In this document: positions 25,150-33,928 of the stretch, in pieces | How positions within the stretch are numbered: position 1 is the stretch's first letter | Layout: every line of letters starts with the position of its first letter | Assembly (NCBI RefSeq): GCF_003261635.1 | Contig: NZ_QFXK01000026.1 | Location: 62,001 to 126,000, forward strand | Direction: 5' to 3' | DNA: 64,000 bases | From: Kribbella monticola | Lineage (GTDB): Bacteria; Actinomycetota; Actinomycetes; Propionibacteriales; Kribbellaceae | Program-made: the position numbers and the translations under genes | Notes under the pieces: generated by a model | Seen by the model: only the letters and a program-made list of their open reading frames with translations | What the model was told of the DNA's origin: nothing | Databases searched by the model: none

Positions 25150-26535
25150 TCAGTCTTCGGGGGTCGGAGCGGCCGCCTGAATCGCCGCTTCGACGAGGTC
25201 CGCGGCGGTGGTGGCGCGGGTGCGGCGGTTGCGGTCGTAGTACTGCGTGGTGGCGATGCTCGCATGGCCGACGTCGGCCTGGATGTGCTGGATCCGGGCG
25301 TCTTGCTCAAGGGCGATCGTGACGTAGGCGTGGCGCAGGGCGTGCGGATGGATGCGATCGGCTACGTCGGCCAGAGCAGGGCCTGCCTGTACTGCGATTC
25401 GCCGAAGCAGGGCGTTCATGTCGAAGCGGGAGCAGCGGCCGCCGTCGCGGGTCGCGATGAGCGGGGTGACGCCTGCATTCGTGCGGCCTCGTACTGCGGG
25501 TGCTGTGGCTTCGGCTGTGCGGTCGCGCTCGGCCAGGTAGGTCTGCAGTGCTGTGGAGGCCAGTTCGGTCAGGTAGACCTCGCGGTGGACACCACCCTTG
25601 CCCAGGACGCGCAGCATCGGTTCGCCGCCGGAGACCATCAGGTTGTCGCGATCCAGGCCGACCAGTTCGGAGACGCGGAGGCCGAGGGTCAGCAGGGCGA
25701 CGACGGCTACTGCGCGGGCGGCGTACAGGTTGCGGTGACGAGTGCGGTTGGGCAGGTGCGCCGCTGCGTCGAGCAGGGCTCTGAGTTGCGTTGCGGTGAG
25801 GCGGATGGTGGGCGACGCATCTCGGGCGCTGCGGTTGAGTCCCAGACGGGTGCGGTTGAGCGCGGCGGGGTTTGCTGGGACTGCACCGACTTCTGTGAGG
25901 TAGGCGTAGAACGCGGAGAGGGTGGAGAGCATCCGCTGCCTGGTGCGCTTGCTGGCGTTTGCTGCTTCGAGCGTGTGCAGCCAGGCCTTCACATGGGTGC
26001 CGGTAGCTTCGCGCGGGTCCATCGCTCGTCCTGCACACCACCTGAACCACGCCAGGTCATACAACAGCCCGCTTTGAGCGGCAGGAGGCTTCGCCCGTAC
26101 TACGCCCGCCGCTGCGGCGCTGGCCGGGTTGGTTGCCGCGTCTGACCGCTGCGTTGGGCTCCAGACCGCCCACTCCTGCGGGATGCCCAGCGCGTAGGCG
26201 TAGGTCTGCCGAGTCCCCTGGTTCGCGTACTGCGTCAGCCACTCCATCACAAGCCGCTGAAGCCCCGCAGCGTCGCCGACACCAGGCCAGCTCCCGTCAC
26301 CAGCCAGCTTCAGCTGCTCGCCCGCACCGGACACAGGCACCCCGTCACCCCCGCCTTGCGCGGGCGCCTCGTCGCCCGCGCCGGCCGCAGGCACGCCGCC
26401 ACCCCCGCCAGACGTCGGGACCTCGGCACCCCGGCTGGGTGCAGGCGGCTCGTCAGCCGCGACGGGTGTGGGCACCGACTCCCACATCACCAGCACGTCG
26501 CTTATCGGCTCATTCTCTGGGCGGCGGTCGTTCAT
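25150..26535 (-). CDS. Tyrosine recombinase/integrase (XerC/D-like)
   Basis: 461 residues. Residues 1-85 are a Gly/Pro/Ala-rich linker-like start. A SAM-like core-binding domain follows (about 85-230, KRTRQRMLSTLSAFYAYLTEVG), then the catalytic domain. The catalytic set is complete: Arg287 (LGLRVSELVGLD), Lys313 (GKGGVH), His398-x2-Arg401 (HALRHAYVT), His424 (VGHASIATT) and nucleophile Tyr433 (TQYYD). ATG 26535 has no clear ribosome binding site. GTG 26550 (KTDPMND) is an alternative. It is divergent from a Cys-rich coiled-coil gene across 148 bases holding inverted GTTTCGTGG arms. No phage genes or att-like tRNA lie nearby, so it is a solitary recombinase module. Confidence 0.9.
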   Translation of the reverse strand: MNDRRPENEPISDVLVMWESVPTPVAADEPPAPSRGAEVPTSGGGGGVPAAGAGDEAPAQGGGDGVPVSGAGEQLKLAGDGSWPGVGDAAGLQRLVMEWLTQYANQGTRQTYAYALGIPQEWAVWSPTQRSDAATNPASAAAAGVVRAKPPAAQSGLLYDLAWFRWCAGRAMDPREATGTHVKAWLHTLEAANASKRTRQRMLSTLSAFYAYLTEVGAVPANPAALNRTRLGLNRSARDASPTIRLTATQLRALLDAAAHLPNRTRHRNLYAARAVAVVALLTLGLRVSELVGLDRDNLMVSGGEPMLRVLGKGGVHREVYLTELASTALQTYLAERDRTAEATAPAVRGRTNAGVTPLIATRDGGRCSRFDMNALLRRIAVQAGPALADVADRIHPHALRHAYVTIALEQDARIQHIQADVGHASIATTQYYDRNRRTRATTAADLVEAAIQAAAPTPED

Positions 26536-26587
26536 CGGGTCAGTTTTCACTGCCAGGTCGGTCGTTTCGGAGTGCCGCGCCGTCGCG

Positions 26588-26611
26588 CCCACGAAACGCT
26601 GGTTTCGTGGG
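26588..26611. promoter_or_regulatory. Inverted repeat CCCACGAAAC-GCTG-GTTTCGTGGG (possible recombinase or regulatory site)
   Basis: Perfect ten-base arms with a four-base centre lie between the divergent recombinase and coiled-coil genes. Read as nine-base arms with a six-base spacer, this has the proportions of a core site for tyrosine recombinases. A third copy of the arm (GGTTTCGTGG) is at 26642-26651. Confidence 0.55.
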
Positions 26612-26641
26612 GTTGTGGTTTGGTTTTGGAAACGCCGGATC

Positions 26642-26651
26642 GGTTTCGTGG
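26642..26651 (+). repeat. Third copy of the GTTTCGTGG arm
   Basis: GGTTTCGTGG stands alone 31 bases beyond the inverted pair, in direct orientation with its right arm. It lies about 20 bases before TAGGCT (26671-26676), a likely -10 box of the leaderless coiled-coil gene (ATG 26684). Confidence 0.5.
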
Positions 26652-26683
26652 TTTTGTAACCGCTAACTTCTAGGCTGCGTGGT

Positions 26684-27775
26684 ATGGAGATCGGGCGGGA
26701 AGACGCGGGGAGATGCGGGTACAGCAAGTGCCGGGCCGAATTGCCGGCGCCGGGGATGCAAGGAGGGCGACCGCGGCGCTTCTGCCGGGATACGCGGTGG
26801 GAGGGCGGACGGACTTGTTCGCAGATGGCGCGGGCTGAGCGGGAGGCGCTGGGAGCACTCGGGCTGGATGCTGGGAGCAGTACGTTCCGGCTGGATGCCG
26901 AGCGACTGCGCGACCACCTGGACGCAGTACGCGGACCGGTGGACGCTCTGACTGCTGCGCTGGCATCAGTCACGGCTCGGCTCGATGAGGTGGAGGCGGC
27001 TGCGGTCGCTGCCGTGGAGACGGCGCACGGCCAGGTCGCCGAAGCTGAGCGGAGCCGAGTCGCCGCCAAGGAGGCTCGGGAGCAGGCGGAGAACCGGGCT
27101 CGGCAGAGTGCGACGACTGCGGAGAGAGCTGCGAAGGAACGTAGTGAGGCTGTGGAGCGCGCCAACGCTGCAGCACGCCAGGCGTTGCAAGCCACCGAGG
27201 CGCTGGGCGCCGCGCGTCAGGAAGCCGAGCAGGCGATCGCTGCACAACGAGCTGCCGAGGTTCTCGCCGGGCGGCTGGAGGAACGGGTTGCGAGCGCGGA
27301 GCGGGAGGCGCGCGATACCGCAGTACTGGCTGAGCGGGCGGCGGCCGAACGGGATGCCGCTCACGAAGAGCGCGAGGTACTGCGTGCTGAGCTGGCCTCG
27401 GAACGCGATCGCGCCCGGACGGCGGAGACGGCACAGGCACATGAGGTCGCAGCACGCCACGCCCTCACCGACAAGCTCGCCGCAGCCGAACAAGCTCACC
27501 TGGCCGCAGCAACCGCCCTACAAGAAGCAGCCGACAAGCAGACCCGTTTGGAACAGGAGACGCGCGAACTACAAGCCGAACACACAGTCGAGCTCACCCG
27601 TCTTCGCGCCAAGCAAACCGCAGAACTCACCGATCTGCACACCGAAGTCACTCGACTGACCACCGAACTCGACCAACTCAGAGCCTCACCAAAGACACCA
27701 CCACGCCTACACCCAGACGACCTCCAAGCAGTGCTCACCGCCGTCGCCACTCACACCTCCGCCACCCACCCCTAG
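26684..27775 (+). CDS. Cys-rich (zinc-ribbon-like) coiled-coil protein paired with a recombinase
   Basis: 363 residues. The first 50 hold four Cys in a CxxxxC...C...C layout (CGYSKC, RRFCRD, RTCSQ) around a basic GRPRRF patch, suggesting a zinc-bound DNA-binding head. Residues about 70-335 are an almost unbroken coiled coil rich in Ala, Glu, Arg and Gln, and the tail is HPDDLQAVLTAVATHT. The layout (small DNA-binding head, long alanine-rich coiled coil) recalls plasmid KfrA-like proteins, but the head is different. It is divergent from the tyrosine recombinase gene and shares the GTTTCGTGG arms. The function is unknown. DNA bridging or partner of the recombinase is a guess. Confidence 0.75.
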   Translation: MEIGREDAGRCGYSKCRAELPAPGMQGGRPRRFCRDTRWEGGRTCSQMARAEREALGALGLDAGSSTFRLDAERLRDHLDAVRGPVDALTAALASVTARLDEVEAAAVAAVETAHGQVAEAERSRVAAKEAREQAENRARQSATTAERAAKERSEAVERANAAARQALQATEALGAARQEAEQAIAAQRAAEVLAGRLEERVASAEREARDTAVLAERAAAERDAAHEEREVLRAELASERDRARTAETAQAHEVAARHALTDKLAAAEQAHLAAATALQEAADKQTRLEQETRELQAEHTVELTRLRAKQTAELTDLHTEVTRLTTELDQLRASPKTPPRLHPDDLQAVLTAVATHTSATHP

Positions 27776-27902
27776 GCGCCTACTCCACGGCCGTGCCGCC
27801 CGTCACCGCCTGGTCCGGCGGAAGCGTCGCTTGCTTCGACGTCTGGAGGGGTTGTGCTGGGTGGGCGGTTGGGGGAATGGTGGCTTAACTAGGAGGAACG
27901 TC

Positions 27903-30038
27903 ATGGCAGACAAGGCGAACACTTCCCAGGGCGCCGGAGCCGCTCCCAGTGCGGACAGCCCGGCCGCCATTCGTAACGTGGTACTCGTCGGCCCGTCGGG
28001 TGCCGGCAAGACCACCCTCGTCGAGGCGTTGCTGGTCGCCTCCGGGGTGCTGTCCAGACCGGGCTCGGTGCTCGACGGGACGACCGTCTGCGACAGCGAC
28101 GAGGCGGAGATCCGGCAACAGCGCTCCGTCGGCCTGGCCCTCGCCTCGCTCCCGCACGCCGGGATGAAGGTGAACCTGATCGACACCCCCGGGTACGCCG
28201 ATTTCGTCGGCGAACTCCGGGCCGGTCTGAGAGCAGCGGATTGCGCTCTCTTCGTGATCCCGGCGAACGAGTCCGTGGACGAACCGACGAAGGCGCTCTG
28301 GCAGGAATGCGACCAGGTCGGGATGCCGCGCGCCGTGGTGATCACCAAACTCGACCACGCCCGCGCGAACTACCAGAACGCGCTCTCCGCCGCTCAGAAC
28401 GCCTTCGGGGACAAGGTTCTGCCGCTCTACCTGCCCACGAGCGACGGGCTGATCGGGTTGCTGTCCCAGACCCAGTACCAGTACGACGGCGGCAAGCGGA
28501 CGACACGCGATCCCGACCCGGAGTACGCGGACCAGATCGAAGAACAACGCGGCACCTTGATCGAAGGGATCATCGAGGAGTCCGAGGACGAATCCCTGAT
28601 GGACCGGTATCTCGGCGGCGAGGAGATCGGCCAGGACGTCCTGATCGAAGATCTCGAGAGAGCGGTTGCTCGCGGATCCTTCTTCCCTGTTCTCCCGGTG
28701 TGCAGCGGCACCGGCGTCGGAACGCTCGAGCTGCTCGAGGTCGCGACGAGTGGGTTCCCCTCGCCGACCGAACACCCCGTGCCCGAGGTGTTCTCGCCGC
28801 ACGGCGTACCGAAGAAGAAGCTGCCCTGTGACCCGAGCGGCCCATTGCTCGCCGAGGTGGTGAAGACGACGTCGGACCCGTACGTCGGCAGGGTCAGCCT
28901 GGTCCGGGTGTTCTCCGGCACCATCAGGCCCGACACGACGGTTCACGTGTCGGGCCATTTCACGTCCTTCTTCGGCGAGGGCAACACGCATGTCGATCAC
29001 GACGAGGACGAGCGGATCGGCACCCTCTCCTTCCCATTGGGCAAGCAACAGCGGCCTGCCTCGGCGGTGGTCGCGGGTGATCTGTGCGCGATCGGCCGGC
29101 TGACGCGTGCGGAGACCGGTGACACGCTTTCCGACAAGGCCGAGCCGCTGCTGCTCAAACCGTGGAACATGCCCGAACCGCTGCTGCCGATCGCCGTACA
29201 GGCGCATGCGAAGACCGACGAGGACAAGTTGTCCGTCGGGCTGCAGCGGCTCGCGGCTGAGGATCCGACGTTGCGCATCGAGCAGAACCCCGAGACGCAC
29301 CAGATCGTCCTGTGGTGCATGGGCGAGGCGCATTCGGACGTCGTACTGGACGCGCTGGCCAACCGGTACGGCGTGACGGTGGACACCGTGGAGCTTCGGG
29401 TGCCGTTGCGGGAGACGTTCGGCGGCAAGGCGAAGGGGCACGGGCGGCACGTGAAGCAGTCGGGCGGGCATGGCCAGTACGCCGTCTGCGACATCGAGGT
29501 CGAGCCGTTGCCGGAGGGTCTCGAGTTCGAGTTCGTCGACAAGGTGGTCGGTGGGTCGGTGCCGCGGCAGTTCATCCCGAGTGTGGAGAAGGGCGTGCGC
29601 GCGCAGATGGAGCGGGGTGTCGGCGCGGGGTATCCGGTGGTGAACATCCGGGTCACGTTGCTCGACGGCAAGGCGCACAGCGTCGATTCGTCGGACATGG
29701 CGTTCCAGATGGCGGGCGGACTTGCCCTGCGCGATGCCGCGAACGCGACCAAGGTGAATCTGCTCGAACCCGTCGATCTCGTCTCGGTGCTGGTGCCCGA
29801 TGATCTGGTCGGCTCGGTGATGAGTGATCTGTCCGGGCGCCGCGGGCGGTTGCTGGGTACCGAGCGAGTCGGCGACGACCGCACGCTGGTCAAGGCCGAG
29901 GTGCCGCAGGTGGAGATCACCCGGTACGCGGTCGACCTGAGATCGCTCTCTCATGGCGCTGCGTCGTTCACGCGCTCCTTCGTCCGCTACGAAGCGATGC
30001 CTGATTCGGCAGCCGCCCGCGTCAAATCCTCCGCTTGA
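27903..30038 (+). CDS. Elongation factor G-like protein (EF-G2/FusA2 type)
   Basis: 711 residues with the EF-G domain order. The G domain has G1 GPSGAGKTT (about 31-38), G3 DTPGYADFV and G4 TKLDHA instead of the standard NKMD. Domains II-V follow, with QSGGHGQYAVCDIEVEPL and QFIPSVEKGV. The insert QIEEQRGTLIEGIIEESED is typical of the actinobacterial EF-G paralogue (Rv0120c group). A ribosome-associated GTPase role is likely, but these paralogues are not the main translocase, which is usually coded beside rpsL. The ATG at 27903 follows AGGAGG. The neighbours are not translation genes. Confidence 0.9.
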   Translation: MADKANTSQGAGAAPSADSPAAIRNVVLVGPSGAGKTTLVEALLVASGVLSRPGSVLDGTTVCDSDEAEIRQQRSVGLALASLPHAGMKVNLIDTPGYADFVGELRAGLRAADCALFVIPANESVDEPTKALWQECDQVGMPRAVVITKLDHARANYQNALSAAQNAFGDKVLPLYLPTSDGLIGLLSQTQYQYDGGKRTTRDPDPEYADQIEEQRGTLIEGIIEESEDESLMDRYLGGEEIGQDVLIEDLERAVARGSFFPVLPVCSGTGVGTLELLEVATSGFPSPTEHPVPEVFSPHGVPKKKLPCDPSGPLLAEVVKTTSDPYVGRVSLVRVFSGTIRPDTTVHVSGHFTSFFGEGNTHVDHDEDERIGTLSFPLGKQQRPASAVVAGDLCAIGRLTRAETGDTLSDKAEPLLLKPWNMPEPLLPIAVQAHAKTDEDKLSVGLQRLAAEDPTLRIEQNPETHQIVLWCMGEAHSDVVLDALANRYGVTVDTVELRVPLRETFGGKAKGHGRHVKQSGGHGQYAVCDIEVEPLPEGLEFEFVDKVVGGSVPRQFIPSVEKGVRAQMERGVGAGYPVVNIRVTLLDGKAHSVDSSDMAFQMAGGLALRDAANATKVNLLEPVDLVSVLVPDDLVGSVMSDLSGRRGRLLGTERVGDDRTLVKAEVPQVEITRYAVDLRSLSHGAASFTRSFVRYEAMPDSAAARVKSSA

Positions 30039-30108
30039 CTGGCACGGTGTGGTCCCTGAACTCCCCCGGCTGCGGTGGTTCGGGGTGGGGGCGCTTTAGG
30101 GTGACGGG

Positions 30109-30513
30109 ATGAGTGAGAACTGTCTTTTTTGTGGGATTGTCGCGGGGTCCATTCCTTCTCAGCAGGTGGCGGAGAACGAGCGGGCGATCGCGTTCATGGA
30201 CATCAATCCGGCCACTCGTGGGCATCTGCTGGTGATCCCGCGGGCGCACGCGAAGGATCTGCGGGAGAGCGCTCCCGAGGATCTCACCGCGGCGACCCTG
30301 CTGGCGCAGTCGTTGGTGACCACGGTGATCGAGCGGCTCGACGCCGACGGCGCGAACCTGCTCAGTTGCATCGGCGCCGACGCCTGGCAGAGCGTGTTCC
30401 ACACCCACCTGCACGTGATCCCGCGGTACAAGAACGACCCGCTCCAACTCCCCTGGCACCCGACACCCGGTGACATGGAAGAAATCGCAGCCACCGCCGC
30501 CGAACTCCGCTGA
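30109..30513 (+). CDS. HIT family protein (nucleotide hydrolase)
   Basis: 134 residues of the HINT/Hit branch. It has CLFCGIVAG at the start, GHLLVIPRAHAKDL and the histidine triad HTHLHVIPR (about residues 99-107) near the C-terminus. Such proteins hydrolyse AMP-linked compounds such as adenosine phosphoramidates or dinucleoside polyphosphates. It is a full-length single-domain copy, 70 bases after the EF-G-like gene and possibly on the same message. It is distinct from the larger HIT protein beside thrS. Confidence 0.9.
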   Translation: MSENCLFCGIVAGSIPSQQVAENERAIAFMDINPATRGHLLVIPRAHAKDLRESAPEDLTAATLLAQSLVTTVIERLDADGANLLSCIGADAWQSVFHTHLHVIPRYKNDPLQLPWHPTPGDMEEIAATAAELR

Positions 30514-30695
30514 TCCAGCCGATACTGCGGCCCGCGCGCCCCAGATCCTCAGGGGGCTGGGGCGAGGCGGGCCGGGGCGGGGCGGCCTGAACAAGACGTA
30601 GGGCAAGCGAGGCGAGGCGGCTAGGCGGAGCTGTAACGCCGTGGGCGGTCATGACACTTCAGTGCATCGGGACTTCCGGAGCATCTGGAGTGGTC

Positions 30696-31931
30696 ATGTC
30701 GAAGCTGGTACGGCGGTTGGTGCCGTTGCAGGGGGCCGCGTTTCTGCAGGGGGTCGGATTCTGGGTTCCGGTGGAGAAGTTGTTCATGACCGGGATCGGG
30801 TTCGATGCGGCGACGATCGGGGTGATGGCCGCTGCGTACGCCGCGTTGGTGCCCGGTGTTGAGGTGATCTCCGGGATCTTGGCCGATCGTTGGTCTCGTC
30901 GCGGGGTGCTGGTGGTTGCCGGGGTCGCGATGTTCGCGAGTGTGCTGATCGGCGGGCTCAGTCGCAACGTGCTCACCTACATCGTCGCGGCGCTCGTGCT
31001 CGGCATCTACTTCGCGATGTACTCGGGCACAGTCGAGGCGATCGTCTACGACACCGTGCTCGAGGAGACCGGCAGTAGCGCCGACTACGAGCGGCAGATC
31101 GGCAGAATCCGGCTGATCGAGAGCGTAGCCCTCGTGCTGAGCGCCCTGGCCGGCGGCTGGATCGCAGCCGCCGCGAGCCCACGGCTCACCTACTTCCTCA
31201 CCCTCCCGTTCGTCGTCGTCTCGTTGCTCGCCCTCGCATCGTTCCGCGAGCCGCGCCTCCACGAAACAAGTGAGCGCTCTCCGCTCCGGCAACATCTCAA
31301 GGTCACCTACGCCGCGATCACCCGACGCGGCCGGCTCATCCCGATCGCCGCCGCATCCGTCATGTCGGCATTGTTGCTGCAGGCAATCTTCGAGTTCGGC
31401 CCGCTCTGGCTGATCGCGCTCTCTGCGTCTCCCGTGCTGTACGGACCCTTCTGGGCCGGCCTCGTCTCCACGCTCGGCGTCGGTGGTCTGCTGGCCGGAC
31501 GAGTGCGGCTCGACAAACCGATACCCGTCGTCCTCGTGGTTATCGCGATGGCGCTGGCCTGCCTGACGATGACCACCAGCCACAACCTCGCCGCGCTGAC
31601 CGCAGCGATGATCACGCTCACCCTCTTGCTCGTCGTCGCGGGAATCCATCTCAGCCGCCTGATGCACGACGCGGTCCCCTCGACGATCCGGACCGGTGTC
31701 GCTTCGGGGATCAGCGCGGTCTCCTGGATCTTCTTCCTGCCGTTCGCGCTCGGATTCGGTGCCGTGAGCAACCAGTACGGCGTGTACACGGCCGGCTGGA
31801 TGATCACAGCAGCGGTCGCTCTTGCCGGGGCCGGCCTGATCTGGGTGATCGCCCGGCCAGTCACCGACCCGGCCGAGCGACTCGAAGCAACCGGGTCCGA
31901 GCAACACGCAGTACTGCGAACCGCGGCGTGA
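30696..31931 (+). CDS. Major facilitator superfamily transporter
   Basis: 411 residues with about 12 membrane helices. The motif between TM2 and TM3 is GILADRWSRRGVL, the standard MFS loop, and a large cytosolic loop (EPRLHETSERSPLRQHLKV) divides the halves. Substrate is unknown, and a drug or metabolite exporter is the usual guess for this pattern. ATG 30696 was chosen because GGAG stands five bases upstream. An open frame reaches 15 codons further but lacks a ribosome binding site. The ECF sigma gene starts 13 bases after its stop. Confidence 0.87.
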   Translation: MSKLVRRLVPLQGAAFLQGVGFWVPVEKLFMTGIGFDAATIGVMAAAYAALVPGVEVISGILADRWSRRGVLVVAGVAMFASVLIGGLSRNVLTYIVAALVLGIYFAMYSGTVEAIVYDTVLEETGSSADYERQIGRIRLIESVALVLSALAGGWIAAAASPRLTYFLTLPFVVVSLLALASFREPRLHETSERSPLRQHLKVTYAAITRRGRLIPIAAASVMSALLLQAIFEFGPLWLIALSASPVLYGPFWAGLVSTLGVGGLLAGRVRLDKPIPVVLVVIAMALACLTMTTSHNLAALTAAMITLTLLLVVAGIHLSRLMHDAVPSTIRTGVASGISAVSWIFFLPFALGFGAVSNQYGVYTAGWMITAAVALAGAGLIWVIARPVTDPAERLEATGSEQHAVLRTAA

Positions 31932-31944
31932 CTACTCTGATGCG

Positions 31945-32601
31945 ATGGAAGGGATTCCGCCGGACGAGGTTCTGGTCGCCCGGCTGCGGAGCGGCGAAGA
32001 GAGCGCTTTCGCGTTGCTGCTCGACAGTTGGTCCGGTGGCATGCTGCGACTGGCCAGGTCTTTCGTCTCCACCGAGGAGTCCGCCGCCGAGGTCGTGCAG
32101 GAGACCTGGCTCGCGGTGATCGAGGGGATCGACCGGTTCGAGGGGCGGTCGTCGCTGAAGACGTGGATCTACCGGATCCTCACCAACCAGGCGAAACGCC
32201 GCGGAGTCCGCGAGCACAAAGTCGTCCCCGTGAGCAGCATCCAAACCGGCAGCAGCGCGGAGGGCAGCCTCGACGACACCGGCCCGACGGTCGACCCCGC
32301 CAGATTCCGGCCCGCGGGCGATCCCTATCCGGGACACTGGTGGGAGTTCCCGGCGAGCTGGCCGACGCCCGAGCAAGGCCTGCTGGGAGGCGAGGCCCGG
32401 ATCCTCCTGAGCCAGGCTCTCGTGGAACTGCCCGAGCGCCAACGGGCGGTGATCGTACTGCGCGACGTCGAGGGCTATTCCTCGGACGAGGTCTGCGACC
32501 TGCTCGAGATCTCGCAGGGGAACCAGCGAGTCCTGCTGCACCGTGCTCGCGCGTTCCTGCGAGGCAAACTGGAGGAGTACTACAAGGAGGCGAAGCCGTG
32601 A
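31945..32601 (+). CDS. ECF RNA polymerase sigma factor
   Basis: 218 residues. The sigma-2 region is about 10-85 (SAAEVVQETWLAVIEGIDRFEGRSSLKTWIYRILTNQAKRR) and the sigma-4 region about 150-210 (LPERQRAVIVLRDVEGYSSDEVCDLLEISQGNQRVLLHRARAFLRGKLE), joined by a long linker with PYPGHWWEFPASW, as in several actinobacterial ECF groups. TACTCT (31933-31938) ends six bases before the ATG, suggesting a leaderless message. It is coupled by GTGA overlap to a zinc-binding anti-sigma gene, so redox or metal-thiol control is likely. Confidence 0.93.
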   Translation: MEGIPPDEVLVARLRSGEESAFALLLDSWSGGMLRLARSFVSTEESAAEVVQETWLAVIEGIDRFEGRSSLKTWIYRILTNQAKRRGVREHKVVPVSSIQTGSSAEGSLDDTGPTVDPARFRPAGDPYPGHWWEFPASWPTPEQGLLGGEARILLSQALVELPERQRAVIVLRDVEGYSSDEVCDLLEISQGNQRVLLHRARAFLRGKLEEYYKEAKP

Positions 32602-32831
32602 CCGATCTCGACTGCCAGGAGTTCGTCGAGCAGGTGACCGCGTTCCTCGAAGGCGGCCTAGACCCCGCCGAAGAGCAGCGGTTCGTGGACCACCTCGCCC
32701 TATGCGACGGTTGCGACCGCTACCTCGACCAGGTCCGCCAGACCGTGCATGCCCTTCGCGAGCTCCCCAAGGAAGCGCTCTCTCCGGAAAACCGGCAAGC
32801 CCTGCTCAACATCTTCCGCGCAAGGCACTAA
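32598..32831 (+). CDS. Zinc-finger anti-sigma factor (ZAS domain)
   Basis: 77 residues, GTG start overlapping the sigma stop. It has the anti-sigma zinc pattern His32-x3-Cys36-x2-Cys39 in VDHLALCDGCDRYL, with Cys6 possibly the fourth ligand, preceded by FLEGGLDPAEE. There is no membrane helix, so it is a soluble anti-sigma factor like RsrA. Oxidation would release the sigma factor. Its last four bases overlap the convergent pimA stop, leaving no room for a terminator between them. Confidence 0.88.
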   Translation: MTDLDCQEFVEQVTAFLEGGLDPAEEQRFVDHLALCDGCDRYLDQVRQTVHALRELPKEALSPENRQALLNIFRARH

Positions 32832-33928
32832 CGCCGCGCGACCAGCTCGTAGACAGCCATCAGCTCGCCGATCAACACTTCCCAGTCATACCGCCGTACG
32901 GCGTTGCGCCCGGCCGACCGCAGTTTGTCCCGTTCGTCGGGCGAGCCGAGCAGCCGCGAGGCGCATCGGGCGAGTGCGGCGGCGTCGCCCGGCTCGAACA
33001 ACTCCCCCAGCCGGCCCCCGTCGAGCACCTGCCGGAAGGCGGCCAGATCGCTCGCCAGCACAGGTGCTCCGGAGGCCATCGCCTCCAGCAGCACGATGCC
33101 GAAGCTCTCGCCGCCGAGATGCGGAGCGACGTACACGTCCGAGCCGGCGAACATGTCCGCCCGCGCCGCATCGTCGATGGCGCCGAGGAAGAGAACGTTC
33201 TCCCGGCAGAACTCCGGCAGCGATCGCCGGGCCTCGTCGGCCTGCCCGGCGCCGGCAACCAGGACGCGCAGGTGCGGCCGCTCGGTCACCAAATGCGGAA
33301 CAGCGGCGAGCAGAACGCCCAGTCCCTTGCGCGGTTCGTCCATCCGGCCGAGGAAGCTGATCGTCCCGTCCGCACCCTGCCAATCCGGTCGCGGCTGACC
33401 AGCGAAACGCGCGGTGTAGAGCCCGTTCGGGATCACCACGGCCTCGCCGCCGATGTGCTGGACCATCATCGAGCGCGCGTTCTCCGACACCGCGATCCGG
33501 GCGTCGATCTTCTCCAGCGCCGGCCGCAGCAATCCGGCCGCCGCGCTCATCGCCCGCGATCGCACCTGCCAGGTGTGAAAGGTGGCGACGAACGGTCCCT
33601 CGCCGGACCACAACGCGATGATCGATACGCTCGGCGTAGTCGGTTCGTGCACGTGGACGACATCGAAGTCCCCATCGGCGAGCCAGGCCCGCACCCGCGC
33701 CGCCGTACGCGGGCCGAAGGTGACGCGAGCGACGGAGCCGTTGTAGGGAACACCGACGGCGTGCCCCGAGCTCACGACGTACGGCGGCGCCGGGTGCTCG
33801 TCGTCGACGGGCGCGAGCACGGAGACCTCGTGGCCGCGGGACAGCAGCGCTTCGGCGAGATCGCGGACGTGGTTCTGCACTCCCCCCGGCGTTCCGAGCG
33901 AGTACGGGCAGACCAGGCCGATCTTCAT
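32828..33928 (-). CDS. pimA: Phosphatidylinositol alpha-mannosyltransferase PimA
   Basis: 366 residues of glycosyltransferase family GT4. It starts MKIGLVCPYSLGTPGGVQNHV, with the acceptor-side loop as in PimA, then HVHEPTTPSVS, HTWQVRSR, FLGRMDEPRKGL (donor side) and the EX7E region GGESFGIVLLEAMASGAPV. It transfers mannose from GDP-mannose to phosphatidylinositol at the inner membrane face. ATG 33928 overlaps the patA stop, so the PIM genes pgsA-patA-pimA form one coupled operon, as in Mycobacterium (Rv2612c-Rv2610c). The frame is open further upstream, but only as overlap with patA. Confidence 0.93.
   Translation of the reverse strand: MKIGLVCPYSLGTPGGVQNHVRDLAEALLSRGHEVSVLAPVDDEHPAPPYVVSSGHAVGVPYNGSVARVTFGPRTAARVRAWLADGDFDVVHVHEPTTPSVSIIALWSGEGPFVATFHTWQVRSRAMSAAAGLLRPALEKIDARIAVSENARSMMVQHIGGEAVVIPNGLYTARFAGQPRPDWQGADGTISFLGRMDEPRKGLGVLLAAVPHLVTERPHLRVLVAGAGQADEARRSLPEFCRENVLFLGAIDDAARADMFAGSDVYVAPHLGGESFGIVLLEAMASGAPVLASDLAAFRQVLDGGRLGELFEPGDAAALARCASRLLGSPDERDKLRSAGRNAVRRYDWEVLIGELMAVYELVARR

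Noticed and set aside
25150..27775. Prophage or integrative element
   Set aside because: There is a recombinase, but no phage, replication, transfer or excision genes, no flanking direct repeats were found, and the tRNA genes lie 35 kb away.
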